A DNA stretch of 64,000 nucleotides from Paenibacillus terrae (GTDB taxonomy: Bacteria; Bacillota; Bacilli; Paenibacillales; Paenibacillaceae). Under the pieces are notes generated by a model that was not told the DNA's origin, did no database searches, and was given only the letters and a program-made list of their open reading frames with translations. Shown here piece after piece: positions 43,432-52,640 of this stretch (the first letter of the stretch is position 1; each line of letters opens with the position of its first letter). The DNA lies in assembly GCF_000943545.1 (NCBI RefSeq), contig NZ_JTHP01000026.1, forward strand, positions 1-64,000, read 5' to 3'. The position numbers and the translations under genes were made by a program.

Positions 43432-43470
43432 TATAATAATAAGGAATTTAAATTATGTAAGCGCAATCAT
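43432..43470 (+). promoter_or_regulatory. Lyase promoter -10 with perfect cre site just downstream
   Basis: TATAAT (43432-43437) is a perfect -10, with no clear -35 at the usual spacing. ATGTAAGCGCAATCAT (43455-43470) matches all 16 positions of the WTGNAANCGNWNNCAW cre consensus. It falls about +11 to +26 from the predicted start, where CcpA would act as a roadblock. Catabolite repression of the rhamnogalacturonan lyase is therefore likely. Confidence 0.75.
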
Positions 43471-43518
43471 TTTGGGTATTTGCTTGTCATCACAACACAA
43501 TTGAGGAGGACGACTTGG

Positions 43519-45948
43519 ATGGCTCAAAGGAAAGGCGCATGGCGAAAGGGAACCTTGACCGCCGCGTTGGCAACGATGCTGGCGATGACGGGTACAACTG
43601 TGGGGATGGCGGCAGAAGCTCCATCTGAACCGGAGCTTCAGGCAGCATCGGCTGTTGCCGTCGAACAGAACCGAAGTGGCAGCATCCAACTGGAAAAGCT
43701 GGATCGGGGACTGGTGGCTGCGGTGACGCCGGAGGGTGTATTTTTAAGCTGGCGGCTGTTGGCGCAGGAAGTGAATGGTTACGGCCCAACAGGGCTGACA
43801 GGCGCGAATTTTAATGTATACCGTGACGGTAAAAAGATCGCGACGGTAACCGACAGCACCAACTATGTGGATAAAGAAGGAACCGGAAATGCAGTCTACA
43901 GGGTGGCTTCAGTCGTGAATGGACGGGAAAAGGATCGCAGCGCCAAAGTGACGCCATGGCAGCAGGGTTACTATGAGCTTCCGCTTCAAAAGCCTGCCGA
44001 TGGCGTAACACCCGCAGGTGAGTCCTATACCTACTCTGCAAATGATATGAGTGTGGGGGATGTGGACGGAGACGGACAATATGAATTTTTTGTAAAATGG
44101 GACCCGTCGAACTCCAAGGACGTTTCTCAGAAGGGCTATACCGGAAATACGTATGTCGATGCATATACGGTTGAGGGCAAGCTGTTATACAGGATCGACC
44201 TGGGTGTGAATATTCGGTCAGGTGCACATTATACACAGATGATGGTGTACGATTTTGATGGCGACGGCAAAGCCGAGCTGATGTTCAAAACGGCTCCGGG
44301 TACCAAAACGATTACTTTTGACAAGAAGGGCAAGCCAAAAAAAGAAACCTATATTACCCTGCCCCGTGAGGATCGCAAAGCAGGGATTACGCATAAGGAC
44401 GATTACCGTTTAAGCCGCACGGATTATTACGAGCATGTGGTGAACATGTTCATGAACTGGACGGAACATGAAGAAGTGGTCAAAGGAAAATGGCCTGCTA
44501 CGCTGGAGGAATGCTTTGGTATCGCTCCAAAGTATAGCTATCCGTTATCCCGTAAGGATGCGGAAAGTTTGACCGACTACTTTATGGATGTATACGCGCC
44601 TGCGCGGAGCGACAAAAACAAGCTGAGAGAGTTCGAAGGCTTCATTGTGGATGGACCGGAGTATTTGACCATTTTCAAAGGAAAAACGGGAGCAGAGCTG
44701 GACACCGTCCGCTATGAGCCGGAGCGTCATGACGATGGCCTCATGTGGGGCGATTACGCCATGGCCCGGATTGAACCCGCCAACCGGGTGGATCGTTTTC
44801 TGGCAGGCGTGGCTTACTTGGACGGACGCAAACCGTACGCTGTTTTTGCACGCGGGTACTATACGCGCTCCACGCTGGTCACCTACACATGGGACGGTCG
44901 CCATCTCCAAAAGAACTGGATGGTGGACAGCGGCTGGGCGCCAATGACGAATCCATTTAACGATAGTCCGCATGGGCGCGATGGAACAGACCCGAAATTC
45001 GGCACCTTAACCACACAGGGAGCGCATTCGCTGAGCGTGGCGGATGTGGATGGTGACGGCAAGGATGAAATCGTATACGGATCTGCCACCATCGACCATG
45101 ACGGCAGCCTGCTGTACAGCTCATTTGATGTCATGCCTCCTGAAAGCGCGATTCCGGGCCAAACAGCCAGACTGGGACACGGCGATGCGCTGCATGTGAC
45201 GGATATTGACCCTGATCGGCCGGGGAAAGAAATCTTTATGGTGCATGAGGGCGGCACCTATGCTCCTTATGGCTATTCGCTGCGAGATGCCAAAACGGGC
45301 AAAGTCATCTACGGTGGATATTCCGGCAAGGATACAGGCCGCGGAATGGTCGGTGACATAGACCCGGATCAGCGAGGGCTGGAAACCTGGGCTATGGGCT
45401 TATGGACCGCTGCCGGCAAGCAGCTTGATACCAAGATGCCTGGCACTAATATGAGTATCAAATGGGCGGCGGACATGACCACTCAAATCGTAAACGGGGC
45501 AATTGACGTAACCCCAACCATTGAAGACTGGAAACGGGGCACATTGCTGACCGCAACAGGAACGAAGACGAACAACTATACCAAAGGAACACCATCGCTG
45601 GTAGCCGACATTTTCGGAGATTGGCGAGAAGAAATGCTCGTCCGCACAGCGGATAGCTCGGCGATCCGTATCTATTTGAGCACTGAGCCTACGACGCATA
45701 AATTGTACACACTGATGCATGATCCGCAATATCGCGCGGACGTGGCCCGCCAAAATACGGGCTATAACCAGCCATCCTATACAAGCTTTTACTTCGCATC
45801 TGATATGGATTGGGCGAACGTGCCAATTCCCAAGCTCTACACACCAAGAGCCGTAATTCAGGAAGAGAGTAGCGATGAGGTGGATGAGGCAGAGACCTCG
45901 GAGACAAATGCGAAGGAAATAGAGGCAGACATCTTATATAGTTATTAA
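43519..45948 (+). CDS. Secreted PL11 rhamnogalacturonan lyase (YesW-like)
   Basis: An 809-residue exported lyase that cleaves the rhamnogalacturonan I backbone of pectin by beta-elimination. The start at 43519 has GAGGAGG nine bases upstream and opens a signal peptide ending near GMAAEA (about residue 36). The N-terminal Fn3-like domain (VFLSWRLLAQEVNGYGPTG, about 75-145) leads into an eight-bladed propeller with calcium-binding DVDGDGQYEF, DFDGDGKAEL and DVDGDGKDEI repeats, the hallmark of family 11. The acidic C-terminal tail (EESSDEVDEAETSE) is unusual. It stands alone with its own promoter and cre site. Confidence 0.92.
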   Translation: MAQRKGAWRKGTLTAALATMLAMTGTTVGMAAEAPSEPELQAASAVAVEQNRSGSIQLEKLDRGLVAAVTPEGVFLSWRLLAQEVNGYGPTGLTGANFNVYRDGKKIATVTDSTNYVDKEGTGNAVYRVASVVNGREKDRSAKVTPWQQGYYELPLQKPADGVTPAGESYTYSANDMSVGDVDGDGQYEFFVKWDPSNSKDVSQKGYTGNTYVDAYTVEGKLLYRIDLGVNIRSGAHYTQMMVYDFDGDGKAELMFKTAPGTKTITFDKKGKPKKETYITLPREDRKAGITHKDDYRLSRTDYYEHVVNMFMNWTEHEEVVKGKWPATLEECFGIAPKYSYPLSRKDAESLTDYFMDVYAPARSDKNKLREFEGFIVDGPEYLTIFKGKTGAELDTVRYEPERHDDGLMWGDYAMARIEPANRVDRFLAGVAYLDGRKPYAVFARGYYTRSTLVTYTWDGRHLQKNWMVDSGWAPMTNPFNDSPHGRDGTDPKFGTLTTQGAHSLSVADVDGDGKDEIVYGSATIDHDGSLLYSSFDVMPPESAIPGQTARLGHGDALHVTDIDPDRPGKEIFMVHEGGTYAPYGYSLRDAKTGKVIYGGYSGKDTGRGMVGDIDPDQRGLETWAMGLWTAAGKQLDTKMPGTNMSIKWAADMTTQIVNGAIDVTPTIEDWKRGTLLTATGTKTNNYTKGTPSLVADIFGDWREEMLVRTADSSAIRIYLSTEPTTHKLYTLMHDPQYRADVARQNTGYNQPSYTSFYFASDMDWANVPIPKLYTPRAVIQEESSDEVDEAETSETNAKEIEADILYSY

Positions 45949-45984
45949 ATTTTTGGCTCTGTTAAATTTAAATGTTGATTTTTT

Positions 45985-46024
45985 AATATAATAAGGAACT
46001 TCTAACGGAGTTCCTTATTATATT
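45985..46024. terminator. Strong bidirectional hairpin terminator
   Basis: AATATAATAAGGAACT (45985-46000) and AGTTCCTTATTATATT (46009-46024) are perfect 16-base arms with an eight-base loop, 36 bases after the lyase stop. It also marks the border to the AT-rich patch that follows. Confidence 0.75.
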
Positions 46025-46514
46025 TAGAAGTATCTATTATTATAATAAAAAATTGACAAACTGACTTTATAGTTTCTAATTAAGCCTTATAGCTACATAT
46101 TTTACCTCTATTAATAATAAAAAGCTGAAAGGTAAGCCAACGAAGTAATAAAATTACTGCAAAATAAAATTCGCTTTTCCCCACAGGCTTCCAATAGAAA
46201 ACCTTCTCTATATAATCTGTTTTTTTACTTTAAACCTTCTGTGTTACAATGTTAATTCCTTGTTCAACAAAACTCCCTTTAGTTGATTAGGGCTTAACTG
46301 ATCATTCTGAATTTTGATAAATGTATCCATATCCGATTAGATGATTGTCTAATATTAATTACCTGTCATTTTCATGAAATTAAAAATAGGCATACTCACA
46401 CTTCAATAAAGTTGAAGAGTACAGACAGGCACATAACAAAAGAGTCATAACTTGATTAGCCTTACAACCTTGATTTAATATTAAAAAATGCAAATTAACG
46501 ATGAGGTGAAAATA
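46025..46514. other. AT-rich gene-free stretch
   Basis: About 490 bases of strongly AT-rich sequence with stops in all frames. No gene, RNA or regular repeat was recognised. The sharp drop in GC after the lyase suggests a junction with DNA of other origin. Confidence 0.5.
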
Positions 46515-46940
46515 ATGAAATTCAATGAATTTTACGTTGGCCAAATTTTTAAAACGAAGTCCATAAAAATAACTAAAGAAAATATTACTAAATTTGCGGC
46601 AGAGTTTGACCCACAATATATGCACTTGGATGAGGAGAAAGCAAAACAAGGTAGATTCAATGGAATAATTGCTTCTGGAATACAAACAATAGCTGTTTCT
46701 TTCAAATTGTGGGTTGAAACCGGGAGTTATGGTAATGATGTAATTGCTGGAACAGCTATGAATAATCTTAAATTCTTAAAGCCAGTTTATCCAGGTGACG
46801 AATTGTATACAATAGTCGAGGTTATTGCAGTAAATGAGAAGAATAATGGAACAGGAATAGTTACAGTTTTGTTGTCAACATATAACAATAAAGATGTGAA
46901 AGTTTTCGAAGGGGAGTTATCTGTTCTCATTAATAAATAA
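46515..46940 (+). CDS. MaoC-like (R)-specific enoyl-CoA hydratase family protein
   Basis: A 141-residue hot-dog fold protein. The MaoC signature is seen in FAAEFDPQYMHLDEEKAKQGRFNGIIASG (in pieces, about residues 28-57), where the Asp of EFDPQ and the His of MHLD are the catalytic pair, followed by AGTAMNNLKFLKPVYPGDELY. GAGGTG precedes the ATG at 46515. Such proteins hydrate enoyl-CoA or act as thioesterase-like dehydratases; no CoA pathway genes are adjacent. The gene is AT-rich, unlike most of the window, and may be horizontally acquired. Confidence 0.8.
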   Translation: MKFNEFYVGQIFKTKSIKITKENITKFAAEFDPQYMHLDEEKAKQGRFNGIIASGIQTIAVSFKLWVETGSYGNDVIAGTAMNNLKFLKPVYPGDELYTIVEVIAVNEKNNGTGIVTVLLSTYNNKDVKVFEGELSVLINK

Positions 46941-47032
46941 AATAACTCTAGGATATCGCTCAGGAAGCAGACATGAACTCCCTTCAAGAGGGAGTAACCT
47001 ATCCATATCCCAAATTTACTAAATGAGATATT

Positions 47033-47591
47033 ATGCGTACAGCAACAATTGTAGAATTCTCTGAGAAAGTCTTTAATCCATATGCTCAATTGAAACGTAG
47101 CATTGAATCGTTCACGATAGGGGCCAAAGGCAAGAACATAAACGCTTATGAAGTCGCCATAATGGCGGCTTTATTTTTAAGGATATCAGTTATATTGTCC
47201 CGAGCTGAGGACAATAACTGGTATCTTGCTTTTAGATGTTATTGAGAAAAAGGATATCGTACGTTTTTCAACCCCTATCGTGTATGATTATAGACTTAAA
47301 CAAAGAATATTAAGTCTTTTTAATGCAATATTAAACGAAAAAGATGAGGCTTTGTGCTGTGATTTATTCTTATCTCTAACGGAAAACCTTATGCAAACTA
47401 ATCTTTCTACAGACTATAAGAGAGATAACGCTCTAATCAGGAAAGCAAAAGATATAATTCATCATACCAACTTAGAAAATGTACTTAAACTTGATGATAT
47501 ATGTAAAGAACTTGATTTAACTCATTTAAATAAACAATTTAAAAACGTATATGGAACAACAGCATTTGAATATATGTCACATTTAAATTAA
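47033..47591 (+). pseudogene. Remnant of an AraC-family regulator
   Basis: Two overlapping frames (47033-47245 and 47226-47591) look like a broken AraC-type regulator. The second contains the linker VRFSTPIVYDYRLKQRILSL and part of one helix-turn-helix, LDDICKELDLTHLNKQFKNVYG followed by TTAFEYMSHLN (quoted in pieces), where about four residues of the usual S-x-Y-H turn are missing and the second DNA-binding motif is absent. The N-terminal sensing domain is gone. No ribosome site precedes either frame. Composition is strongly AT-rich. Confidence 0.6.
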
Positions 47592-47607
47592 GGATGTTTT
47601 TAAAACT

Positions 47608-47787
47608 ATGTTTGTAGTTTTACTCAGAGAAGATCTTTTCAATTGGCAAAAACTAAATGTTACAGTATTTTTAATGAGCAGTGAGCCTTATGTTGATGGT
47701 GATGGAGTTTACCAGGCTAACAAAAGGACTTGGTGTAAAAATGTCCTTATTAAGTATGGAATCTTATATTCTACAGGAGCGTGTTAG
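47608..47787 (+). pseudogene. Internally deleted DUF2000-like gene
   Basis: The 59-codon frame begins FVVLLREDLFNWQKLNVTVF and then EPYVDGDG. Both pieces match DUF2000 proteins (the WQKLNVT and EPYEDGDG blocks), but the roughly ten residues that normally separate them are missing and the rest of the family (about 130 residues) is replaced by unrelated codons. It is therefore a deleted remnant. The last codons carry the ribosome site of the cyclase gene. Confidence 0.5.
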
Positions 47788-47788
47788 T

Positions 47789-48475
47789 ATGCCAAAATAC
47801 GTCGAAATTGGTTACCCAATTTATGAAGGAATGCCTGTTTATCCAGGATTGCCGGAAGTGAAATTAGAGCCTAGAGAGCGTTTGGACAACGGGGATGACT
47901 GGAACGGAAGCGTGTTAAGCATGTATCTTCATGCCGGTACCCATGTCGATGCCCCGTGGCATCATAAGAATAACGGTAAGGGAATAGATGCTGTTCCGAT
48001 TGAAGACTTCATCTACAGAAAGCCACTATTAATTGATTGCCCGCTTGGCCCGAACGGCTTTATCACCATCGAAAAGCTCAAGGAATATGAAGAACTGAAT
48101 GAGGCGGATATTCTAATCTTCAACACGGGCCATTGGAAACACCGGGATACGGATTTCGAGAAATACGCCAATAATTTCCCGGCTGTCTCTCCGGAAGCCG
48201 CCGAATACATCCGGACGAAGTTGCCAAACTGCAAAGCGGTGGCCATAGATACCTTGAGCATTGAAAATTTGACAGAAGCAAAAGGAAACGGCTATTTTGT
48301 CCACCATGCCTTTTTAGACCATGAAAAGTATGAAGAGCCGACAATGCTCATTTATGAAGACATTAATCCAGCGCCATTGGTTGGCAAAAAGCTCATTTCT
48401 GCCTTCACAGCACCACTTCGAATTAAAGACCACGATGCATCTGTCGTTAACGTCATCGTTGAAATTGAAGAATAA
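47789..48475 (+). CDS. Cyclase family protein (kynurenine formamidase-like)
   Basis: A 228-residue metal-dependent hydrolase. The family metal-binding motif is HAGTHVDAPWHH (about residues 50-61), with Asp and His ligands as in KynB-type formamidases and isatin hydrolases, and the active-site region VAIDTLSIEN follows near 150. GGAG lies nine bases before the ATG at 47789. Its codon use is closer to the main genome than its AT-rich neighbours. With no tryptophan or nicotinate genes nearby, the substrate is open; cyclic amide or ester hydrolysis is the general expectation. Confidence 0.82.
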   Translation: MPKYVEIGYPIYEGMPVYPGLPEVKLEPRERLDNGDDWNGSVLSMYLHAGTHVDAPWHHKNNGKGIDAVPIEDFIYRKPLLIDCPLGPNGFITIEKLKEYEELNEADILIFNTGHWKHRDTDFEKYANNFPAVSPEAAEYIRTKLPNCKAVAIDTLSIENLTEAKGNGYFVHHAFLDHEKYEEPTMLIYEDINPAPLVGKKLISAFTAPLRIKDHDASVVNVIVEIEE

Positions 48476-48639
48476 GAGCTATTCTGTGTTAGCCTCGAAA
48501 AAAGGAATTTCAGGATAGGACAAGAAGTGCAGCGACGCTCTTCAAGTAGATGTGGAATGAGGAAGATGCTTTCCAACACAACCACTAATCTTTTTATTAA
48601 TATCTCAAATTTATTACAAAGCCTCATAGGGAGGAAAGT

Positions 48640-48810
48640 GGAAGTGCTGGTTCCATGCTCTTTTGCGCCAATGCTGACGGATCGAGTGGCTATTACCTGA
48701 ATTTACAGGTGATCGACCTGGAGGACGGTACGTTTGCAGAAGGGCATTTTGGCGTGAATGTATTTGGAGGGCAGGCTTTTTACCAAAATGTAAGGGTCAA
48801 GGAAATTTGA
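48640..48810 (+). pseudogene. C-terminal fragment of a GH32/levanase-type or concanavalin-like domain
   Basis: The frame reads GSAGSMLFCANADGSSGYYL, then NLQVIDLEDGTFAEGHFGVN and VFGGQAFYQNVRVKEI before the stop. The GHFGVNVFGG-AFYQNV ending is what beta-sandwich modules attached to GH32 levanases and related sugar hydrolases show. No upstream part of such a gene is present, so it is a fragment left by deletion. It ends just before a good terminator that may have belonged to the lost gene. Confidence 0.55.
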
Positions 48811-48824
48811 ATTTTTTTTCAGAA

Positions 48825-48863
48825 GGAGAGCCGTATTTACGTATTTACGGACTCTCTTTTTTT
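48825..48863 (+). terminator. Rho-independent terminator after the remnant
   Basis: GAGAG and CCGTA (48826-48835) pair with TACGG and CTCTC (48846-48856, one-base bulge), followed by eight T residues. It insulates the exporter operon from the decayed patch. Confidence 0.75.
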
Positions 48864-49049
48864 TGCATATTTTTAATTGTGGCAGCAGGAATCTTTAATT
48901 TATTAGTTAGAAGGAGGGCGTTCAGAAGGGTATAATAAAATATAGTGCTGTATAAAGTGTGTATATATTGTAATATGACAGGTTGAAAAGTTATGACGAT
49001 CACACGCTGATCTGGAAGGACGGCTGTCGAGCGAATCGGAGGAATGCTA

Positions 49050-50792
49050 GTGGGGATGATGCTCTCTTTTCTGAAAAAATACCGGGTTCCGGCCATCGCG
49101 GCCCTCGTGATGATGCTGCTGGAGCTGACGGTGGAATTGTCGCAACCGTATCTGATCTCCAAAATTATTGATGAGGGCATCCGGCAGCAGGATTTGTCCG
49201 TCGTCTGGTTATGGGGCGGTGTGCTGGTGGGAAGCGCCATTATTGCTTTTATAGCGGGGATTTCCAGTTCCTTTTTTGCTTCTCATGCCAGTCAGGGCTT
49301 TGGTTATGATTTGCGGGAAAAGCTGTATCATAAGGTACAATCCTTTTCCTATCCGGTGTTTAAACGTTTTGCTACCTCATCGCTGATTACGCGTTTGACG
49401 GGGGACGTGACACAGGTGCAGGATACGGTGTTTATGAGCTTGCGGTTTATGACACGGGTGCCGCTGGTGGTGATTGGCAGCATCGTGATGTCGCTGGTCG
49501 TGCATTTCAGACTTGGACTGTTGCTGGCGGTTATGGCCCCGGTGCTGTTCGTGTTTGTGCTGGTGATGATGCGGCGAACCGTCACTTTGTTTAAAGGCGT
49601 CCAGCGTCGTTTGGATGACGTTAACGGGGTGATTCAGGAGAACCTGACAGGTATCCGGCTCATTCGGGTTTTTGTGCGGATGCGGCATGAAATCGAGCGT
49701 TTTGCCCACTACGGGGGCGAACTGATGAAAGGGACGGTTTCTGCTCTGCGCTGGACAGAAACGACGATGCCGTTCATTTTGTTTACGATGAATGCAGGGA
49801 TTATCGCCGTGCTTTGGTTCGGACGGGGTCAGATTGCGACAGGGGATGCCAGTGTGGGACAGGTGGTCGCTGTCGTCAATTATTCATTGCGGACGATTGG
49901 AGCCTTATCTGCCTTGTCGGGGATTGTTGTTGTGTTTTCCCGGGCGACCGCTTCCACAGCACGGATTCGTGAGGTATTAGAAACACATAATGAAGACCAC
50001 AGAGAACGGGAGTCTATTCCGATACATAACACGCGAATCGAGGGAAAGGTGGAACTGGATCGGGTGAGCTTTCATTATCCGGGCAGCGATCTCGCGGTGC
50101 TAAAGGATATTTCCTTTATGGCTCGACCGGGTGAGCGCATCGCTATTATGGGGGCCACTGGGTCGGGTAAATCCTCACTTGTGCAGCTCATTACGCGTTT
50201 GTATGAAGAAAATGAGGGCCGTGTGCGCTTTGACGGCAAGGACGCGCGGGAACTGGACGCTTCCATACTGCGTGAGGCCATTGGCTACGTGCCACAGGAG
50301 GTGCTTCTTTTCACTGGCTCGATTCGGGAAAATATCGCTTGGGGGCTGGAGGATGCCAGTCTGGAGCAGATTCAGGAAGCAGCTCGTATGGCGCAAATTC
50401 ACGATATGATTGAGCGCTTGCCGCAAGGCTATGACACCATGCTGGGACAGCGCGGTGTGAATCTGTCCGGTGGACAGAAGCAACGGCTATCTATTGCCCG
50501 CGCGCTGGTGCGCCATCCGGCGGTGCTTATTTTGGACGACAGCACCAGTGCGCTAGATGTGCGGACAGAGGCGGCTTTGTTGGAGGCGCTGGAGGGCTTG
50601 TCCTGCACGACCTTTCTTATTACGCAGAAGATCAGCTCGACCGCATCGGCAGATCAGATTTTACTGCTGGATGAAGGCCGTCTGATCGCGAGCGGAAGTC
50701 ATGATCATTTAATGGACAGTTCGGAGCTGTATCGACGCATCTATGAATCACAATACGGTAAGGAGGAGTCGCATGTTCAAGGAACTCATTGA
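49050..50792 (+). CDS. Heterodimeric ABC exporter, subunit with degenerate ATP site (BmrC/YfiB-like)
   Basis: A 580-residue half-transporter: six membrane helices (about residues 10-320) and an ATPase domain. Walker A is MGATGSGKSS, the ABC signature is the canonical [15 protein letters not shown], but Walker B reads LILDDSTSALD, with Asp where the catalytic Glu should be. This is the degenerate-site pattern of heterodimeric exporters such as BmrCD and TM287/288. The GTG at 49050 is preferred because GGAGG lies seven bases upstream; an ATG at 49044 is too close. It overlaps the partner gene by 20 bases. The cargo, drug or lipid, is unknown. Confidence 0.88.
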   Translation: MGMMLSFLKKYRVPAIAALVMMLLELTVELSQPYLISKIIDEGIRQQDLSVVWLWGGVLVGSAIIAFIAGISSSFFASHASQGFGYDLREKLYHKVQSFSYPVFKRFATSSLITRLTGDVTQVQDTVFMSLRFMTRVPLVVIGSIVMSLVVHFRLGLLLAVMAPVLFVFVLVMMRRTVTLFKGVQRRLDDVNGVIQENLTGIRLIRVFVRMRHEIERFAHYGGELMKGTVSALRWTETTMPFILFTMNAGIIAVLWFGRGQIATGDASVGQVVAVVNYSLRTIGALSALSGIVVVFSRATASTARIREVLETHNEDHRERESIPIHNTRIEGKVELDRVSFHYPGSDLAVLKDISFMARPGERIAIMGATGSGKSSLVQLITRLYEENEGRVRFDGKDARELDASILREAIGYVPQEVLLFTGSIRENIAWGLEDASLEQIQEAARMAQIHDMIERLPQGYDTMLGQRGVNLSGGQKQRLSIARALVRHPAVLILDDSTSALDVRTEAALLEALEGLSCTTFLITQKISSTASADQILLLDEGRLIASGSHDHLMDSSELYRRIYESQYGKEESHVQGTH

Positions 50793-52611
50793 TCCCTTCC
50801 GTCAGCCTACACCACCGTCCGGTGTATTGCGCAACCCGGCAGGAGCAGAGGGACGCCGCAAGGCCAAGGCCAAGAACTGGTCCAGCACGCTGGGCAGGAT
50901 ATGGGAGTATCTGGCCCGCCGCAAGGCCAAGCTGATGCTGGTGCTGTTTATGGTACTGCTCAGTTCAGGGCTGGCTCTGCTGGGTCCGTATTTGGTCGGC
51001 GTCGCAGTGGACGATTTTCTGGAAGGTCCGGGTGGACGCACGTGGATTTATTTTCTCATTGGGCTGGGGGCTGTGTATTTGCTCAATTCGCTGACCTCCT
51101 GGCTGCAAAATATCTGGATGATCGAAATCGCCCAAGAGACCGTGTACCGGATGCGTTTCGACCTGTTTTCACATTTGCATCGCTTGCCGATTCCTTTTTA
51201 CGGTAAACGTCAGCAGGGAGAGATTATGAGTCGATTGACCAATGATATCGAAAATGTCAGTTCTACGCTGAATAGCTCAGCCATTCAGATTTTTTCGAGC
51301 GTATTGACGCTGGTGGGTACACTCGCAGTCATGCTGTGGCTAAGTCCGTTGATGACACTGCTGACCTTTATCGTGGTGCCGCTGATGGCAGTCGGGATGC
51401 GCTGGATTACGCGCCGCACAGGTCCCTTATACAAGGAACGGCAGAAGAACCTGGGCGAACTGAACGGATACATCGAAGAAACGTTATCTGGGCAGCAAAT
51501 TATCAAAGCATTTTCACAGGAAAAGAGAGTGATTCGCGGCTTTGGTGAGCGTAATGACCGTATCCGTTTGTCGGGCTTCTGGGCACAGACGATTTCCGGC
51601 TTTATCCCCAAGCTGATGAACGGCCTGAACAATCTCAGCTTTGCCATTGTGGCAGGAATCGGCGGGATTTTGGCCATTCACGGTTCTATTACCATCGGGA
51701 CGATCATCATTTTTGTAGAGTATGCCCGTCAGTTCACCAGACCGCTGAACGATCTGGCTAACCAGTGGAATACCCTGCTGTCCGCTATTGCCGGAGCTGA
51801 ACGCGTTTTTGAAATATTGGATGAGGATGAGGAGTCCAAGGACGAGCACGGCGCCGTAGAGCTGGAGCATGTCGAGGGCGCAGTTCGGTTTACCGATGTT
51901 TCCTTCGGCTATGATGACGGGGGAAATACGTTAGAAGGCATTTCCTTTGAAGCCAAGCCCGGCGAAATGATCGCATTGGTCGGTCCGACCGGGGCAGGAA
52001 AAACAACGCTGATTCAGCTGATATCCCGTTTTTACAGTCCCGACAAGGGAATGATCACGCTAGACGGGCGCGACATTACCACCGTTCAGCGTGAAAGCTT
52101 GCGCTCACGTATGGCGTTTGTACTACAGGATTCCTTCCTGTTCCAAGGGACAATCCGTGAAAATATCCGCTTTGGCAGGCTGGATGCCACCGATGAAGAG
52201 ATAGAGGAAGCATCGAAGCTGGCGAACGCCCACTCCTTTATCATGCGGATGAAGGACGGATACGACAAGGTGCTGGAGGCTAACGGTAGCGGCATCAGCC
52301 AAGGGCAAAAACAGCTGCTGGCTATCGCCCGTGCTATTTTGGCTAACCCTTCGATCCTCGTACTCGACGAGGCAACCAGCAGCATCGACACGATTACCGA
52401 GATGAAAATACAAGAAGGACTGGAGCGGCTCATGCAGGGTCGAACAAGTTTCGTCATCGCGCATCGGCTGAATACCATTCGTCAGGCTGACCGGATTCTC
52501 GTTTTAAAGGACGGTCGTCTGGATGAGCAAGGCTCGCATGATGAGCTGCTGGCTCATAGAGGCTTTTACAGCGATTTATTTTATGGGCAGTTGAGAAAGC
52601 AAAGCTCTTAA
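50773..52611 (+). CDS. Heterodimeric ABC exporter, catalytic subunit (BmrD/YfiC-like)
   Basis: A 612-residue half-transporter with a 45-residue cytoplasmic N-terminal extension, six helices and an ATPase domain. Walker A is GPTGAGKTTLIQL and Walker B LVLDEATSSIDT with the normal catalytic Glu, while the signature is a non-canonical ISQGQKQLLAIARA. Together with the partner's degenerate Walker B this leaves one competent and one impaired ATP site per dimer. AAGGAGG precedes the ATG at 50773. Stoichiometric translation with the first subunit is implied by the overlap. Confidence 0.9.
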   Translation: MFKELIDPFRQPTPPSGVLRNPAGAEGRRKAKAKNWSSTLGRIWEYLARRKAKLMLVLFMVLLSSGLALLGPYLVGVAVDDFLEGPGGRTWIYFLIGLGAVYLLNSLTSWLQNIWMIEIAQETVYRMRFDLFSHLHRLPIPFYGKRQQGEIMSRLTNDIENVSSTLNSSAIQIFSSVLTLVGTLAVMLWLSPLMTLLTFIVVPLMAVGMRWITRRTGPLYKERQKNLGELNGYIEETLSGQQIIKAFSQEKRVIRGFGERNDRIRLSGFWAQTISGFIPKLMNGLNNLSFAIVAGIGGILAIHGSITIGTIIIFVEYARQFTRPLNDLANQWNTLLSAIAGAERVFEILDEDEESKDEHGAVELEHVEGAVRFTDVSFGYDDGGNTLEGISFEAKPGEMIALVGPTGAGKTTLIQLISRFYSPDKGMITLDGRDITTVQRESLRSRMAFVLQDSFLFQGTIRENIRFGRLDATDEEIEEASKLANAHSFIMRMKDGYDKVLEANGSGISQGQKQLLAIARAILANPSILVLDEATSSIDTITEMKIQEGLERLMQGRTSFVIAHRLNTIRQADRILVLKDGRLDEQGSHDELLAHRGFYSDLFYGQLRKQSS

Positions 52612-52640
52612 AAAATGTACATACATCAGGAGGTGCGGGG

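Noticed and set aside
45952..45984. GGCTCTGTTAAATTTAAATG resembling the end of an insertion sequence
   Set aside because: No transposase, no matching opposite end and no target duplication were found nearby; the likeness is too short to call.
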